Shown: positions 1 to 11,528 of the stretch, in pieces
How positions within the stretch are numbered: position 1 is the stretch's first letter
Layout of the letters: every line of letters begins with the position of its first letter
Assembly (NCBI GenBank): GCA_914767715.1
Contig: OU612072.1
Coordinates: 2,168,001 to 2,232,000 of the forward strand
Origin: Membranipora membranacea
Lineage: Eukaryota; Bryozoa; Gymnolaemata; Cheilostomatida; Membraniporidae
DNA length: 64,000 bases
Reading direction: 5' to 3'
Translations under genes and position numbers: made by a program
Notes under the pieces: model-generated
Seen by the model: only the letters and a program-made list of their open reading frames with translations
Told to the model about the DNA's origin: nothing
Databases searched by the model: none

Positions 1-2600
1 AAAAAATTACTGGCAGAATATTCAGCAAATGGTTAAAAAGTTGACCAATAAGGTATGCTACATACCAAAAGCACTGCCAAATATAATTTATCACTTTTTG
101 TGTGAATTTTATCTCACATCAAAAGTGAATTGCAACAATTTGTGTCGAGTCAGCGAGAAAAATCCCCTATTAAATAATGATTTTGCAAAATTAAGTGTTG
201 AGGTTCAGGATAGAACGGAAATTTTGCATGACAAGACTCGAGTTATCTTAGGTTTACTATTCAAAATCCAGCTGTATCCACTGATCTTCAAGTGAGCCAA
301 ATCCAGACATCCTTTAATTTCACTCAACTTATAAATATATTGCAATGGTAACAAAGTTCCCGTTCATTTAATTTTATTACTGTATGATATTCAATGGTAT
401 CATGAGGTATATATGTACTACCAATGGACAAGAGAAATAATAGGACTAAAAATCTTTTATTGTGCAAATGAATTGCTGTCACAGGCACTGCAAGAAAATG
501 TTGTACAAGCTCTGACATCCAATCTGGTAAATATTGGCTAACAAGGCAAGACGATGTTCTAGTAAAGTGGGTGGTCTGGTGAGTTTGTGTTAAAATTTTA
601 TCAAGTTGGGAATCGGCAGTTGAATCAAAACTTTATCTTATAGCAAACTATGACATTTCTATTATGATTACTGTCAAATTATGGACTAATTGTTTACTAA
701 TTGTTTAACATGAACATGATGTTACCGATCACACTGATACAAGGGTGCTCTGCTCTGACAACTAACTACTACTACTACTACTACAACTCTAGAAAGATAA
801 ACTAAACCTGTTGTTTAGCCAGGCACTATGCTGTGCCATTGCTACAAACAGAATGGATTTTACTTAGGGCACATGCACCTACCATAGCCTTAAAGGGCAT
901 CCAAGGTTTCGCAGCAATGCATTAATGGGTAGCAAATAATGTGCTGGGCAGCGTCAGCTTTGTGCATTACGCGATGCAAAACTCAAAGTAGTTGCTGACT
1001 CTAAGCTGGGTAACACTTCAGTTTAGGGGAGGTTCCAAGACTTTGCTGTAATAATTATAGAGCACAGGCTAAATAATAACAGGAACAGGAAACTGCTATG
1101 TGGTATTCTCTTTTAGCTGAGTTTGAGTACCTGATGGAAGAAATGTTTCACAAGAATTCTGGCTGAATAATCATCCGAATTATATTTTGTCTTTTGCCCC
1201 ATGCAGAAGGTGCAATCTGCTATTAATCAATGGCCATCAATGAGAAGTTGTTTGAAACCTTGGTTGCCCTTTAAGTTGCTTTTTAATTTTCTTGACCCTG
1301 CAATTGACATGAGTGGGCTTAGGTCAAGTGCTCAAACGGTGCAAGATGCTGGTAGAGGCATTTCATTATTAACCACTTTCTCCCCTCCAAGCACACTGTC
1401 AAATAAAAATATTAATGTATTGGGGATGTTAATGCACATGAAAGAATGACTTTGCAAAATTAAAAGCCGAAGATCAACATGGATTGAAGTTTTGGGATGA
1501 CAAGACTCAAATCAACATGACCTGGTGAGATCGCGTAAACAGTTTATGAAATGGGAATCAGTGAGTTGAAATACAGTTTTTTTTATTCTGTTCCCATCTC
1601 GTAGCTAACCTGCCAATTCTATTAGAATTACTGTCATATTATGGACAATTTGTTAAATAATTGATCAAACATGCACACATGATTCATCAGAACCGCTGTC
1701 AAATATAATGGCCAATTTTTTGTCTATTATACGCCACATCAAGTGATGAATTTGCTAGGCTTGAAATCGAGGGAGGGTCGGGACAATGAGAAATTTTGGG
1801 ATGACAAGACTCAAAACAACTTGTGTTTCAGCAATCTATTCACAGAGCTGACTGTGAAGTTTCTTACCATTACAAAGATATTAAATTGGGCCAAATCCAG
1901 GCACCTCTCAATTTTTACCCCTCCTTCATTAATCACGACCCAACGTTTCAGTTCAGTTTCAGTTTATCGCTTTATGATCCAATATTATTATCTGACTTAC
2001 GAAGTCTTCCGTCTAAAAGTCATTCATCATGCTTACAATTTGTCTTCACTGTACTGCATGAAAATGTCAAAGAATCATTCAGAACAGACATCGGTGCACC
2101 GATGTCTGTTCTGAATGCAACATGACCTCAGTCACAAGCTGCTATTAGAAGAGAAGATATCAAAGTGAAATGGGTGATGTGTTGAAATAAAATTTGAGTG
2201 TTATCTATCGTCATCTTAAAGCAAATCAAGGCCAGCTAACACTGACACTACTTCCTTAAAGTAAATCCAATAAATCCAGTAAATCCAATAATATCCAACA
2301 TATTTAGTAATATGTCTTTTAAGGATTTACTGAATGTGAGTGAATTAAAAGTGAGCTTCTATGCTGCAATTTTGTTGTTGTCAAATGCTGTAAAAGCAAT
2401 AACATGAGCTCTAATTATTTAGCTTTATCATGAACCAATTGTCATTCAGACCCCTACCCTACCCTACCAGTAACATAAAGAGATACGTCATTGTGACATG
2501 AGACCAATCTCTGATTCTCTGCATTATGACCCCAGTCTAGGTTTCTGTGGCATTTAGAGAAACCTGTTAAAACAGTGGTCAATTTTACCTGCATTTGGGT
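1..2600. other. Intergenic region with old dispersed repeats
   Basis: I see no exon chain here; the open frames are short and lack family motifs. The stretch holds diverged direct repeats about 950 bp apart: 590-730 resembles 1530-1690 (shared blocks around a GGGAATC-GTTGAA pattern and around TTATGGAC). A second block with ATGACAAGACTC occurs at 228-241, 1497-1510 and 1801-1814. A related segment lies at 4540-4620 in intron 2 of the peroxidase gene. These look like degraded copies of one interspersed repeat. A short trinucleotide run (ACT) is at 765-784. Confidence 0.5.
2077..2116. repeat. Perfect 40-bp palindrome
   Basis: Two 20-base arms with no spacer; the left arm begins ATTCAGAACAGACATCGG and the right arm is its exact reverse complement. 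It would form a perfect cruciform or hairpin. It lies in intergenic repeat-rich DNA, so it may be the joined ends of a decayed inverted-repeat element. Confidence 0.9.
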
Positions 2601-2606
2601 GGCCCC

Positions 2607-2734
2607 GTAAGATGGTAAGTAAGACGGTAAGTAAGATGGTAAGTAAGATGGTAAGTAAGATGGTAAGTAAGATGGTAAGTAAGATGGTAAGTAAGATGGT
2701 AAGTAAGATGGTAAGTAAGATGGTAAGTAAGATG
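2607..2734. repeat. 12-bp minisatellite, about 10.7 copies
   Basis: Tandem array of the unit GGTAAGTAAGAT with a single C variant near the start. Because 12 is a multiple of 3 the array leaves long open frames on both strands (tetrapeptide repeats), which are not evidence of a gene. Each unit contains a consensus 5' splice site (G|GTAAGT). Confidence 0.95.
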
Positions 2735-2821
2735 CGAGCGAATACAAATACTGGTGTCTGGAGCAGGAGTTATTTTAAATGCAGTCAATTCAAATCAAGC
2801 TTGATTCACAGTTGAGAATGC

Positions 2822-2990
2822 AACCTTCTACCAGTAATCAGTAGCTCAAGTACAATAATACATGTGTCTACCTGGGTGGTGATCCTGTAAGTTCATTGTG
2901 AAATTCAGTGACATGTCAGGTGAGGAAATTTCCTCAGTATTGGGAAACAAGGTAAGTTACTCAACAATTAGATCTGATCAGGGACATGCA
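2822..2990 (+). repeat. Dispersed repeat, copy 1
   Basis: This segment matches 28077-28240 in the same orientation over about 160 bases, sharing blocks such as GTCTACCTGGGTGGTG, AGGTGAGGAAAT and CAACAATTA. The two copies are clearly diverged. No coding frame is shared, so this is an interspersed repeat of unknown class. Confidence 0.75.
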
Positions 2991-3246
2991 GGACAAGGAA
3001 GTGCAAGTCAGGTTGCATTCGAATTATACTACAAAATGCTGGACTCAATGAGGATGTATCATGGTCTGTTATCGGTACACTGACTGAGCGAATTTTGGCA
3101 TTATTTTCACAACAATCTTTTGGCATTGATAATCTTACGTTGGTGACATATTATTCTCTAAAGCCCTGTGATCACCAAATATTAAGAGTGAGTGAGCAAG
3201 TCATAATTGTGATGCAAAGGCTCAGGGTTCAGTTTTTCATTTACAG

Positions 3247-3253
3247 TATAAAA
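3247..3253 (+). promoter_or_regulatory. Candidate TATA box of the peroxidase gene
   Basis: TATAAAA lies 84 bases upstream of the chosen start codon (3337), which would leave a 5' UTR of roughly 50-60 bases. A second TATAAAT at 3328-3334 is too close to the ATG to serve it. This is a sequence match only. Confidence 0.4.
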
Positions 3254-3336
3254 CCAAACGACGCAGCATGATATATCAGTATGTGACGGACAGCTGAGAA
3301 TACAACATCAGTTGTTTGCAGAGCTCTATAAATATT

Positions 3337-6300
3337 ATGGCCTCAATAGTGATTAAACTCTGTTTAATTTATGTTGCGCTCATTGCTACTACAAGGTAAG
3401 AAACATTACAATACTTTGCGTCTCATAGCGAAATAATCTTCATCAAACCTTTCTGGACAGTTGGGCATCTCATTATAAAAGTTGTGTATCTGGGCTGTTG
3501 GTGTGGGGATGTCAAACATCAATAAAGTTATAACACTCTGACTGATTTGATAACCTGGGAAAATGAGTGTTAATCATTATCATTCCCAGATTTCTCCTTC
3601 AACCTAGACAACCATGGAAGGTCTCCTCAATCTTATTTGTTTCACTGTTGGCCCAATAAATAATGGAGCTTCAAAATGTTGAGTTGGCGGACACATTTTA
3701 TTGGCTTTATCAGTCTCTTGATCATTGATTTACAATGGTTTATATGCTTAGTCTTTAGAATGGTAAAAATACCTCTCTCATTCATAATTGTGTTATTTCG
3801 TATTCGTTAAACTGGTGTACTCTAACTCGTCGTTTTGTAGGTCGCAGAGTAACGATCCAGATACCCTGTTCCATTGTGACACACAACACTGCTCTCGTTC
3901 TGTGAGCTCACCAGATGACAACAAGTTCTCTCTCGATAATCTGGCTCTCGTCTTCAATCAGCTTCTCCAGAAATCTAAGTAAGTCAGGGCCGTAGGGGTG
4001 TGAGTCAGAGCAGAGATGGGACAGGGCAGGGGTGTGAGTGAGGGTAGGATTTGAGAAATGGGGACTGATGCAAAGCGGTTCTTGTGAATTTTATAGTACC
4101 ATGAATTATACGGCTAGAAATTGAATTTAGTATGGATACCTATCGTTGGAGTTTATTCTTGCTATAAAATTTTCATTGAATTGAAAACTCTTATAACTTT
4201 GAACATAGTAACCATCATAAAGGGTATCAGGGAGTAGTTTTAGCTGGCATAGAACTGCCATTTACCTCAAAATCCCGTACAAGTTAGCATCATTTGTTTG
4301 GTCCACTTGTCCACTTATTTCATTTGCAGCGAGACCCAGCGTTCCCCTTCTGATCTTTTATAATATCACTGACAGTTACAAGTCATGCTGCAATCGGTCA
4401 AAATTGAACGGTCAAACCAAAAGTGATCGTTGTCCAAACTGATCGGTTAATCGTTGTCAGTCAATCGTTATCGGTCAAACGATATGCAAAAAAATCCACA
4501 AATATTAATTGATGGATATTTTATCCAGCACCCACACAATGATTTTGAAAAATTAAGAGCAGAGGCTTAAGACAGAGGGGATTTTAAGATCACAAGACAC
4601 CTATGAACTTGTTTACACAATATTGTTGATGTTATCATTGTTTAAGTGACGGTTTTTTTCTTTGAGAAAATAAAATTGGTTTTGGGTAAAAACTCTAACA
4701 GATCAGAAATAGCATATTTATGATTTCAGAATTATTTTTGTCTTTTTCTCTTGTAGGGGGATAACCGTGAATGCTCGTAAGTAGCTATAATATCAGTGGG
4801 AATGAACGCCATTGCATTCCTAGGACATTTATATTTTAGCAAGCTTGATAGTCGGTTATCTTATCGGATGCAGGCATCAATAATTTGATCAAATGAAGCC
4901 ATGTGTATGCTGTGATTTGTCTTCTCACAAGTCTCTTTGGCAATCTTCATGAATTCAGGTTGATTAAAAAGGTTGATTAAAATCGGATGTCATATCACAC
5001 GCCACATCCTGAAGCATGGGCTGCGAAATATTATTTTGCCTTAATGGCAAGGCTGCAATGTCTGCGCAGTTTTGCTCTCAGTTTGCAGGAAGGTCGGAGC
5101 ACACCTGGGGGCCAACCAAACCCCAGTAGATGATAGACTGCAGCGGGCTTTGAACCAACGACCTTCATCACTTGCGTGTTGAAGACGGCGCTCTAACCAA
5201 CTGAGCTACCTCCTACTCCTATTCAAGATCAATACTATAAAATTCTGCAACTTCAATAATATGTCAATATTAATTTTCTTGATATTATTGACAGCCTTAC
5301 TCAAGAATCCATTTCTCATCAAGCCTATATGTGACAGAAGGGCGGAGTTCAGGACTATTGATGGTACATGCAATAATTTCATAAATCCTCGAAATGGAGC
5401 AGCTAAAACACCACTGACTCGTCTAGCACGGAACAGATATGAGGATGGTGAGATATTACATAACATACCAGCTAAGTTGAGTGAACCCAATTAAATTTTT
5501 GACTTAGTTAGGTTGCTCGGACTAAATGCATAAATCAGCATGAAGGGGTGTTTGAGCCGTTTATTTCGGCAAAGTATCTCCGAATCTTGACAAATTTTGT
5601 GAGTTTTGTAGATGCCCTTATATAACACCTGTTTTTGCTTCTGCCTGAAACATGTTGCTGCAGCACGATCCTACAAGGCAATATTTGGACTCGTAGCAAC
5701 CAATTCATAGTCCTCCCAGAATATTCCCTATAGAAAAAAACATACCATACTGAATCTCTAACAAAACATCTGATGCTTGTGTTTTAGGCGAGAACAGTGT
5801 AAGATCAACACTGTTTAAGTCAGGGGGAGCTCTCCCTACAGCCCGCCTCGTCTCCAGAACTGTGATAGATCAGACCAGTAACCTAAGTTCTGAGCATAGC
5901 CACTTAATGATGGCATACGGCTCATTCCTTGATCATGACATGAGCCTAAGTCCTGAGACTGGTGGTCCCGAGGCATCAGTTATAGGGTGAGTTATATAAA
6001 CTGTAACTTGACTAGTACACTTATGCATGTGAGAACAATTATTCGAAAGTGTATTTTACAAAAGGTTTAATGGTTGCATTGAATGCCCATAGTTTGTCCT
6101 AGCTCAAAAAAAGTTTGAAGAATCATTAATTAATAAAAAGGACTAACATTTTTATAGGTTGTTAACCTTTCTTGCATTTCATACATTGCCTCATTTAACC
6201 CCAATGTATGATTACAGCGCAGAATGCTGTAACCGTAGACCATCAGAGTTTGTTGGACGATTAAGCGAATGTTTCCCTCTGGATGTGAGCAATGACCCAG

Positions 6301-9300
6301 TGTTCCGAACTAGAAGTTGTATTCCATTTTTGAGGTCATCACCAGTACCCCCTATCTCAACTTTGAGGCATTGTGAGTATACACTAAGGCTAAGGCTATT
6401 AATGCTACCGGCTCAAAACCAGAAACAGATTGTATGTTACATCCTCAAAAACTGTTAAATCAAGCAAATGCAATATTATTGGCTTAATATAAACAATTAA
6501 TCTTTTATTTTTTATTTGACAAATATCTTCATCATTCAAATGATGAACTTCAAGTGTGCCAGAGCTAGCGCAATGAATTAAAATGGAAGCCATAGACCGC
6601 TTTGCCTACCCATTGACTTTGTTCTGAGGTTTGATTCCCCTTTACTGCTATTACCCCTGGGCTCATAATGTCAGGTTGTTATTTTAATGCTGTCTCTTTG
6701 GCTTTTGTTTGACAGTTGAACGCTTCCAGTTAAATGACCTGACAACATTCCTTGATGCGTCTCACATATATGGATCTACAGAGAAAGTGGCTAAATTCAT
6801 CAGAGAATATCGGGATGGGTTACTCCGAGTTAGTGTGAGTATAGTTACAGCTCTGAATCTCAACAACAAAAAAACCTGAGGCTAATTTATTCCAATACCT
6901 GAGGCTAACATCCCCCCCCGCTTACTTTTCAATAATGAGCTAAGGAAGAAAAATTACAATTATCTTAGCAATATATCTGAGGAAATTGTGCATGGTGAGT
7001 GACAACATATCTTTTAACAAATAATTTGTGATTTTCGTAATTTCTGAGCCTCAAAGTTCTTTGTTGCATGTTGCAGAGAGGTACAAATGGAGAGGAGAAG
7101 CTTCCTATTGACCCTGCCAGCCCTGCCAGCTGTAGAACTCCTGCTAAAACAGGATGTAGATTCCTGGCTGGAGAAGTAAGGAACAGTGAAGAGGCGGGTC
7201 TTAGCGTTCTTCATATCCTGATGCTGAGAGAACATAACAGGATAGCAACCGAAATAAAACGTCTCAACCCACAATGGAAAGATCCTGTAACAAGAGATGA
7301 GAAGATTTACCAGGTACCTACACTCTGTAGTTATTAGTACTCATAAGCTGTGATATATGCTCTATAAATAAGCTGAGGCTGTCAACTAATCACAGGGGCA
7401 TTTACGTTTGTGCTGAGCAACCTATTCTAGCACTCAGGCACTCAAGTGGGTATTCAGATACTAATTTCATGCCTGGGTGCTATATTTCATTATCAGAATA
7501 CCCACTGATTTCCTATAAAATATAACTAAGAAGAAAAAGGTGACTCTCAGTATAAGTAATGCTTTCTCTGAGTCTGATGAGTGTTGCTGTTGCTTCTCAT
7601 CTTGTATTATCTTGTTCACAGAATACACGTAAGATAGTTGGAGCTATCCTTCAGAGGGTCTCATACAGAGAGTGGATACCTGAGGTACTCGGGCCAGAGG
7701 TTGTCAGACAGCAGAAGATTGGATTGAGGGATTCTGGGAGAACTAACGGATACAAAGCTAACATAGACGCTTCTATCATGTAGGAAAAAACCTCAATATT
7801 CATCTAAACTAGTTTGGTCTAAGGATATGGAACGATTAAGTGGTTTTATCTTTATTCAATGATGCTAACATGCTCACCAATTATCATGTCAGCTAAGTTG
7901 CCGATAATATCAGTTAAATGCTGTAACCCCCCCCCCCCCTTTCTTAGCTGTACTCAACAAACATGTGTTTGTCTCCTCCCACTTCAATTACTTTTGAATG
8001 CGATGAAGAGATCGATTGATAATAGCTCATTTTTGTCATCCTTGTTATGACCACGACACCATTTAATTGCATATAACTGTGTGTTCTGCAGCACGGAAGA
8101 ATTTGTTCATGTTTTAATCTCATTATTCTTGGCATAACCTTTCAACCATTGCATCTTTTCATTACACAGAACTGAGTTCTCTACAGCGGCCTACAGATTT
8201 GGGCACACAATTATCAGACAGCAGTTTACTGTGGCAGCTCAGAGACAGGTTGATATCCAGCAGATGTTTGATGCCTTCAACACTGTCGATACATATGGTA
8301 AGAGATTATCCGATAACCGATAGTCCTTTGGATAGTTAGATTATTGTGTGAGATAGAAAATTTTGTTCACATGGGCCTTTGAGTAAGACTTTTTATCTTG
8401 AATTTGATGAATAATATTCAAAACACACAACCATCCATAGAATCACGATACGAACATCTGAATGGAGGGATAAATGTGTTGCCAATTAGAAAATCACATG
8501 TGATAAAACATATCCCACTCTTTGTAGGAACTTCTGGAATTCTTAATGGATTTGCTAAAGATGCAAGTCAAAGCTATGACAGATTCATTGTTAAAGGGGT
8601 AGGTGAAACTATCGCATCTATCATATGACCTTTGAGCAATCCAGCTTATTGAGACAATTTTCGTCAGTGTAGAATTCACAATTTTTGTATCTATGATAAT
8701 TACACCAAGTCTTGTTAATTACATCCCATCTTAAACGATAATCAAAATAATGGTCTTAGCACTTTGATTTATAAATTTAATTCAATTTATTTTGAATCAA
8801 ATTTTATTATGTTATAATCATAGATATCACCTTTACCAATAACTTTACAGATACAGGATGAATTGTTTGGTATGGATTTAGATCTGATAGCTCTCAATGT
8901 ACAAAGAGGAAGAGATCACGGAATAGGCAGCTATATGGACCTCAGGTACACACTGCTTGCAGAAAGACTCTGTGATATGAGTCTCTCTGCACTGTAGCGA
9001 CTGAACTAATTCAAATGTGCTTGAGTTACCAGTTCTTCAGTTTGGGTGGGGTGACTTGTCAGTTTGAGAACTCAAACACATTTGAATTAGTTCAGTCGCT
9101 ACAGCGCAAAGATAACCAACCTGAATTGATTGGTGCACATGCGCAAAGTGTCTCAGGTATGATCTCATTCTAATAAAAAAATGTATTTTTTTTCATATTT
9201 CAAAAATGACATGCTGTTTAGAATAAAAATAGATATTGTAAGAATTTTGGAAAAGTATTCTTTACCATGATTCAAATTTAAAAAAAATATAGATGAATAC

Positions 9301-10900
9301 ATTTTATTTTGTAAAAGGCGATTCTTCAAGTTGAGGACTTTCACAAAGTATGATGACATGATTGGAGTGACACACAATCTGGATAGTATCAATAAATTAA
9401 AGATGGTGTACCCAAATCCTGAGGATATTGAACTGTTCCCTGGTGGTGAGTTAGATATAATGTTACACGCCCCTTTTCTCCTACCTTGAGTAATCCTACC
9501 TCTTCTATATAGATACAGCAAACACAAATTCCTTCGACGTGTCAGAAAGGTTTGGCAAAAAGTCTTCGATGTAAGCATGCCACTGATTTACTGTTTAGAG
9601 TCCTCACAGATTTTACAATCAATGGTTGATAGGGCTCACTATTTCATAAACTTTATTCCCCTTCGGGTTTGAAAAGGGAAAATAATACTTTTACCCTCTT
9701 TTGGTTTCCACATCCATAAAATAGTTGAATTTCCAATAATTATAGGTTAATTAGTTTCCATATTCAAGCTATTTTGTAGTAATAATTAATCAATATAGTT
9801 CCATTGTAAACACCGTTCCTTTCTCTTATACAATATATACATATATATTATCAACCTATTTTATCATTATTTGACAGGCATATCGGAGTTATCTGTCAAT
9901 GATGGTCTTGTTGGACCGGTGTTTGCTAACATCATGGGACTCCAGTTTAAGAAGCTGAAGTTTGGTGATCGATTCTGGCATGAGACAAACGACCGTAGAA
10001 TCAGATTCACTGATGGTTAGTAATTCAATGAAGATGTTTTCACAGATAGCATGAAAATGTATGGAGAGGCTCTAAATCCTTATTTTTGTAAAACAAAAAC
10101 TGGACAATCAACATGGAAAAGTTATCTTTAAACAATTCATTACATCATACTGCCTTTGTCGTGGATCAGTTAACTTTCACTGTTGTCAGGTGTGTGTGTG
10201 TGTGTGTGTGTCATGTTTCAAGAGGGCTGTCTCATTATAAACCCTCAATTCATCTGAAAATCTTTATAACCAAGCTGCAATCAAAGTCGAGGATGTTTTG
10301 ATTTAAAAATTTGTGAACCAGAGCGATTAATTTACTTCAAGTTTCACTTTAGATTAAACTTCACCATAATTAAGTGCTGGATTCAATAAAGATTTATTGA
10401 CAATCTTCCCTTCTTATGTAGCTCAACTGAAGGAGATCAGAAAAAGTTCACTTGCACAACTGTACTGTGATAACCTCACTGTAACTCATGTAAGGGAGTA
10501 TCTACTTCTACAGCAGAGCACAAGGTATGAGATTAATATGTAACTGTATCGAGGGTATAGCTTTATAAATCCCAACCCAAAACTCATGTTTAGGAATTAA
10601 TCAAATGTATAGTTGTTAGTCATCATTGAAATATTCCTATCACCATGAGGGCATGCCATGACTTCATAATAATGGTTATACTTCTAATTTCAATCAGTAT
10701 TTGCAAAAATAGTGGTGGGCAAATTGCAAACAGTTTTAATATTGAATTTATAGAAAATAGCAGAGCTGATGACATTATAATTCCTCACCCAATATATGTT
10801 ATGTTGTTGCACATGTTTTGATTTTATTTTTAGTAACCCAGCGATCCCTTGTAGCCAAGTACCTAGACTTGACCTGTCAGCCTGGGCCAGGATTGATTAA
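3337..10900 (+). CDS. Secreted animal haem peroxidase (peroxidasin/peroxinectin-type catalytic domain)
   Basis: Sixteen exons: 3337-3395, 3841-3978, 4757-4776, 5295-5447, 5788-5986, 6218-6372, 6716-6834, 7077-7313, 7622-7779, 8170-8297, 8528-8598, 8851-8945, 9318-9445, 9878-10015, 10422-10524, 10834-10900. All junctions are GT-AG and phases agree; total 655 aa. Residues 1-19 form a signal peptide. Family motifs in order: TIDGTCNNFINPRNGAA (about residues 83-99), distal LDHD (Asp172, His173), CFPLDVSNDP, FLDASHIYGS, AGEVRNSEE (Arg316 and Glu319, matching the catalytic Arg and haem-ester Glu), LREHNRIA, proximal RFGH (His425), ALNVQRGRDHGIGSY. The family oxidises substrates with H2O2, usually outside the cell or in the secretory path. 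There are no leucine-rich or Ig domains, so it is not a full peroxidasin. The Gln usually three residues before the distal Asp is Ser169. Exon 3 is only 20 nt. The substrate cannot be read from sequence. Confidence 0.93.
5030..5216 (-). mobile_element. tRNA-derived SINE, copy 1
   Basis: On the minus strand this starts with a tRNA-like head: A-box TAGCTCAGTTGGTTAGAG and B-box GGTTCAAAGCC. It continues into a non-tRNA body with CCAGGTGTGCTCCGACCT and CTGCAAACTGAGAGCAA. The same head-to-body order recurs at 37629-37820 on the plus strand, so it is a repeat family, not a tRNA gene. It sits in intron 3 of the peroxidase gene. Confidence 0.8.
7926..7939 (+). repeat. Poly-C run
   Basis: A run of about 14 C residues in intron 9 of the peroxidase gene. 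It is a likely site of sequencing length error and does not touch an exon. Confidence 0.8.
8992..9104. repeat. Hairpin with 36-bp arms in peroxidase intron 12
   Basis: The left arm 8992-9027 and right arm 9069-9104 are reverse complements with one mismatch, separated by a 41-base loop. The left arm starts CTGTAGCGACTGAACTAA. It looks like a tiny foldback element or the ends of a collapsed inverted-repeat element. Confidence 0.85.
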
Positions 10901-11206
10901 CGAGAAGCGAAGTTCTACACTGAATCTGATCAGACGTCAATTCGATGATCACCCTTCTTCACATATCAAACTTTCAGCTTAACGCCAACGATATAACCAG
11001 TCAGACCCTCACCACTCCCATAAAAAAAGCCTAGAAAAGCAAACGCATAATGAACTTTTTATATTAGTTTTAAAGAGCTTTAACCCAAAGAACAAAAATA
11101 ATATTATTGTCTTTGACCATGGCTGTATTTAATTTTATCATCAATTTTCATTCTTAACAAAAGACAGACAAATATAGCATCTGACAGATCTATCAAAGTA
11201 ACACTT

Positions 11207-11212
11207 TTTATT
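11207..11212 (-). terminator. Candidate polyadenylation signal of the collagen-like gene
   Basis: AATAAA on the minus strand, about 320 bases past the stop codon at 11529. No nearer canonical hexamer was found. Confidence 0.35.
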
Positions 11213-11389
11213 TAGCTTTAAAAGCCTCAGCTGAAGCTCGAAGGGTCAACATAATGTATTGATTACAAAATTCTCTCAAATTGAAATCTAAGGCAATTTA
11301 TGTGAGCAATTGAAGGAGGTCAACCTTTCACACAATATGACTGATTTCAATCCAGGCAACACTTTCAGGAGTGTTACGTAGAGTTGGTC

Positions 11390-11395
11390 AATAAA
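11390..11395 (+). terminator. Candidate polyadenylation signal of the peroxidase gene
   Basis: AATAAA on the plus strand, 490 bases past the peroxidase stop. Together with the minus-strand signal at 11207 it suggests that the two convergent 3' UTRs overlap. Confidence 0.35.
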
Positions 11396-11528
11396 AATAT
11401 AGTGGTAAAAAAGCTATCTGAAAATATTTATAGCTTAGGCAAAAAGTATGTCCACAGATCAGCATAACATGTAAAATAGTGACCTTCTTTAAAGCTAAAA
11501 ATACATGTTTAATCCTGTGTAATGATTA

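Noticed and set aside
2454-2815. Open frames with four-residue peptide repeats
   Set aside because: They are produced on both strands by the 12-bp minisatellite; unit length divisible by 3 keeps any frame open.
7014-7274. Minus-strand open frame over peroxidase exon 8
   Set aside because: It is the antisense shadow of a motif-rich, in-phase peroxidase exon.
8398-8679. Separate open frames around 8400-8680
   Set aside because: The real coding part is peroxidase exon 11 (8528-8598); the rest is intron read-through or antisense.
9165-9578. Minus-strand 137-codon open frame
   Set aside because: It overlaps peroxidase exon 13 and AT-rich intron; composition is Phe/Lys-rich without motifs.
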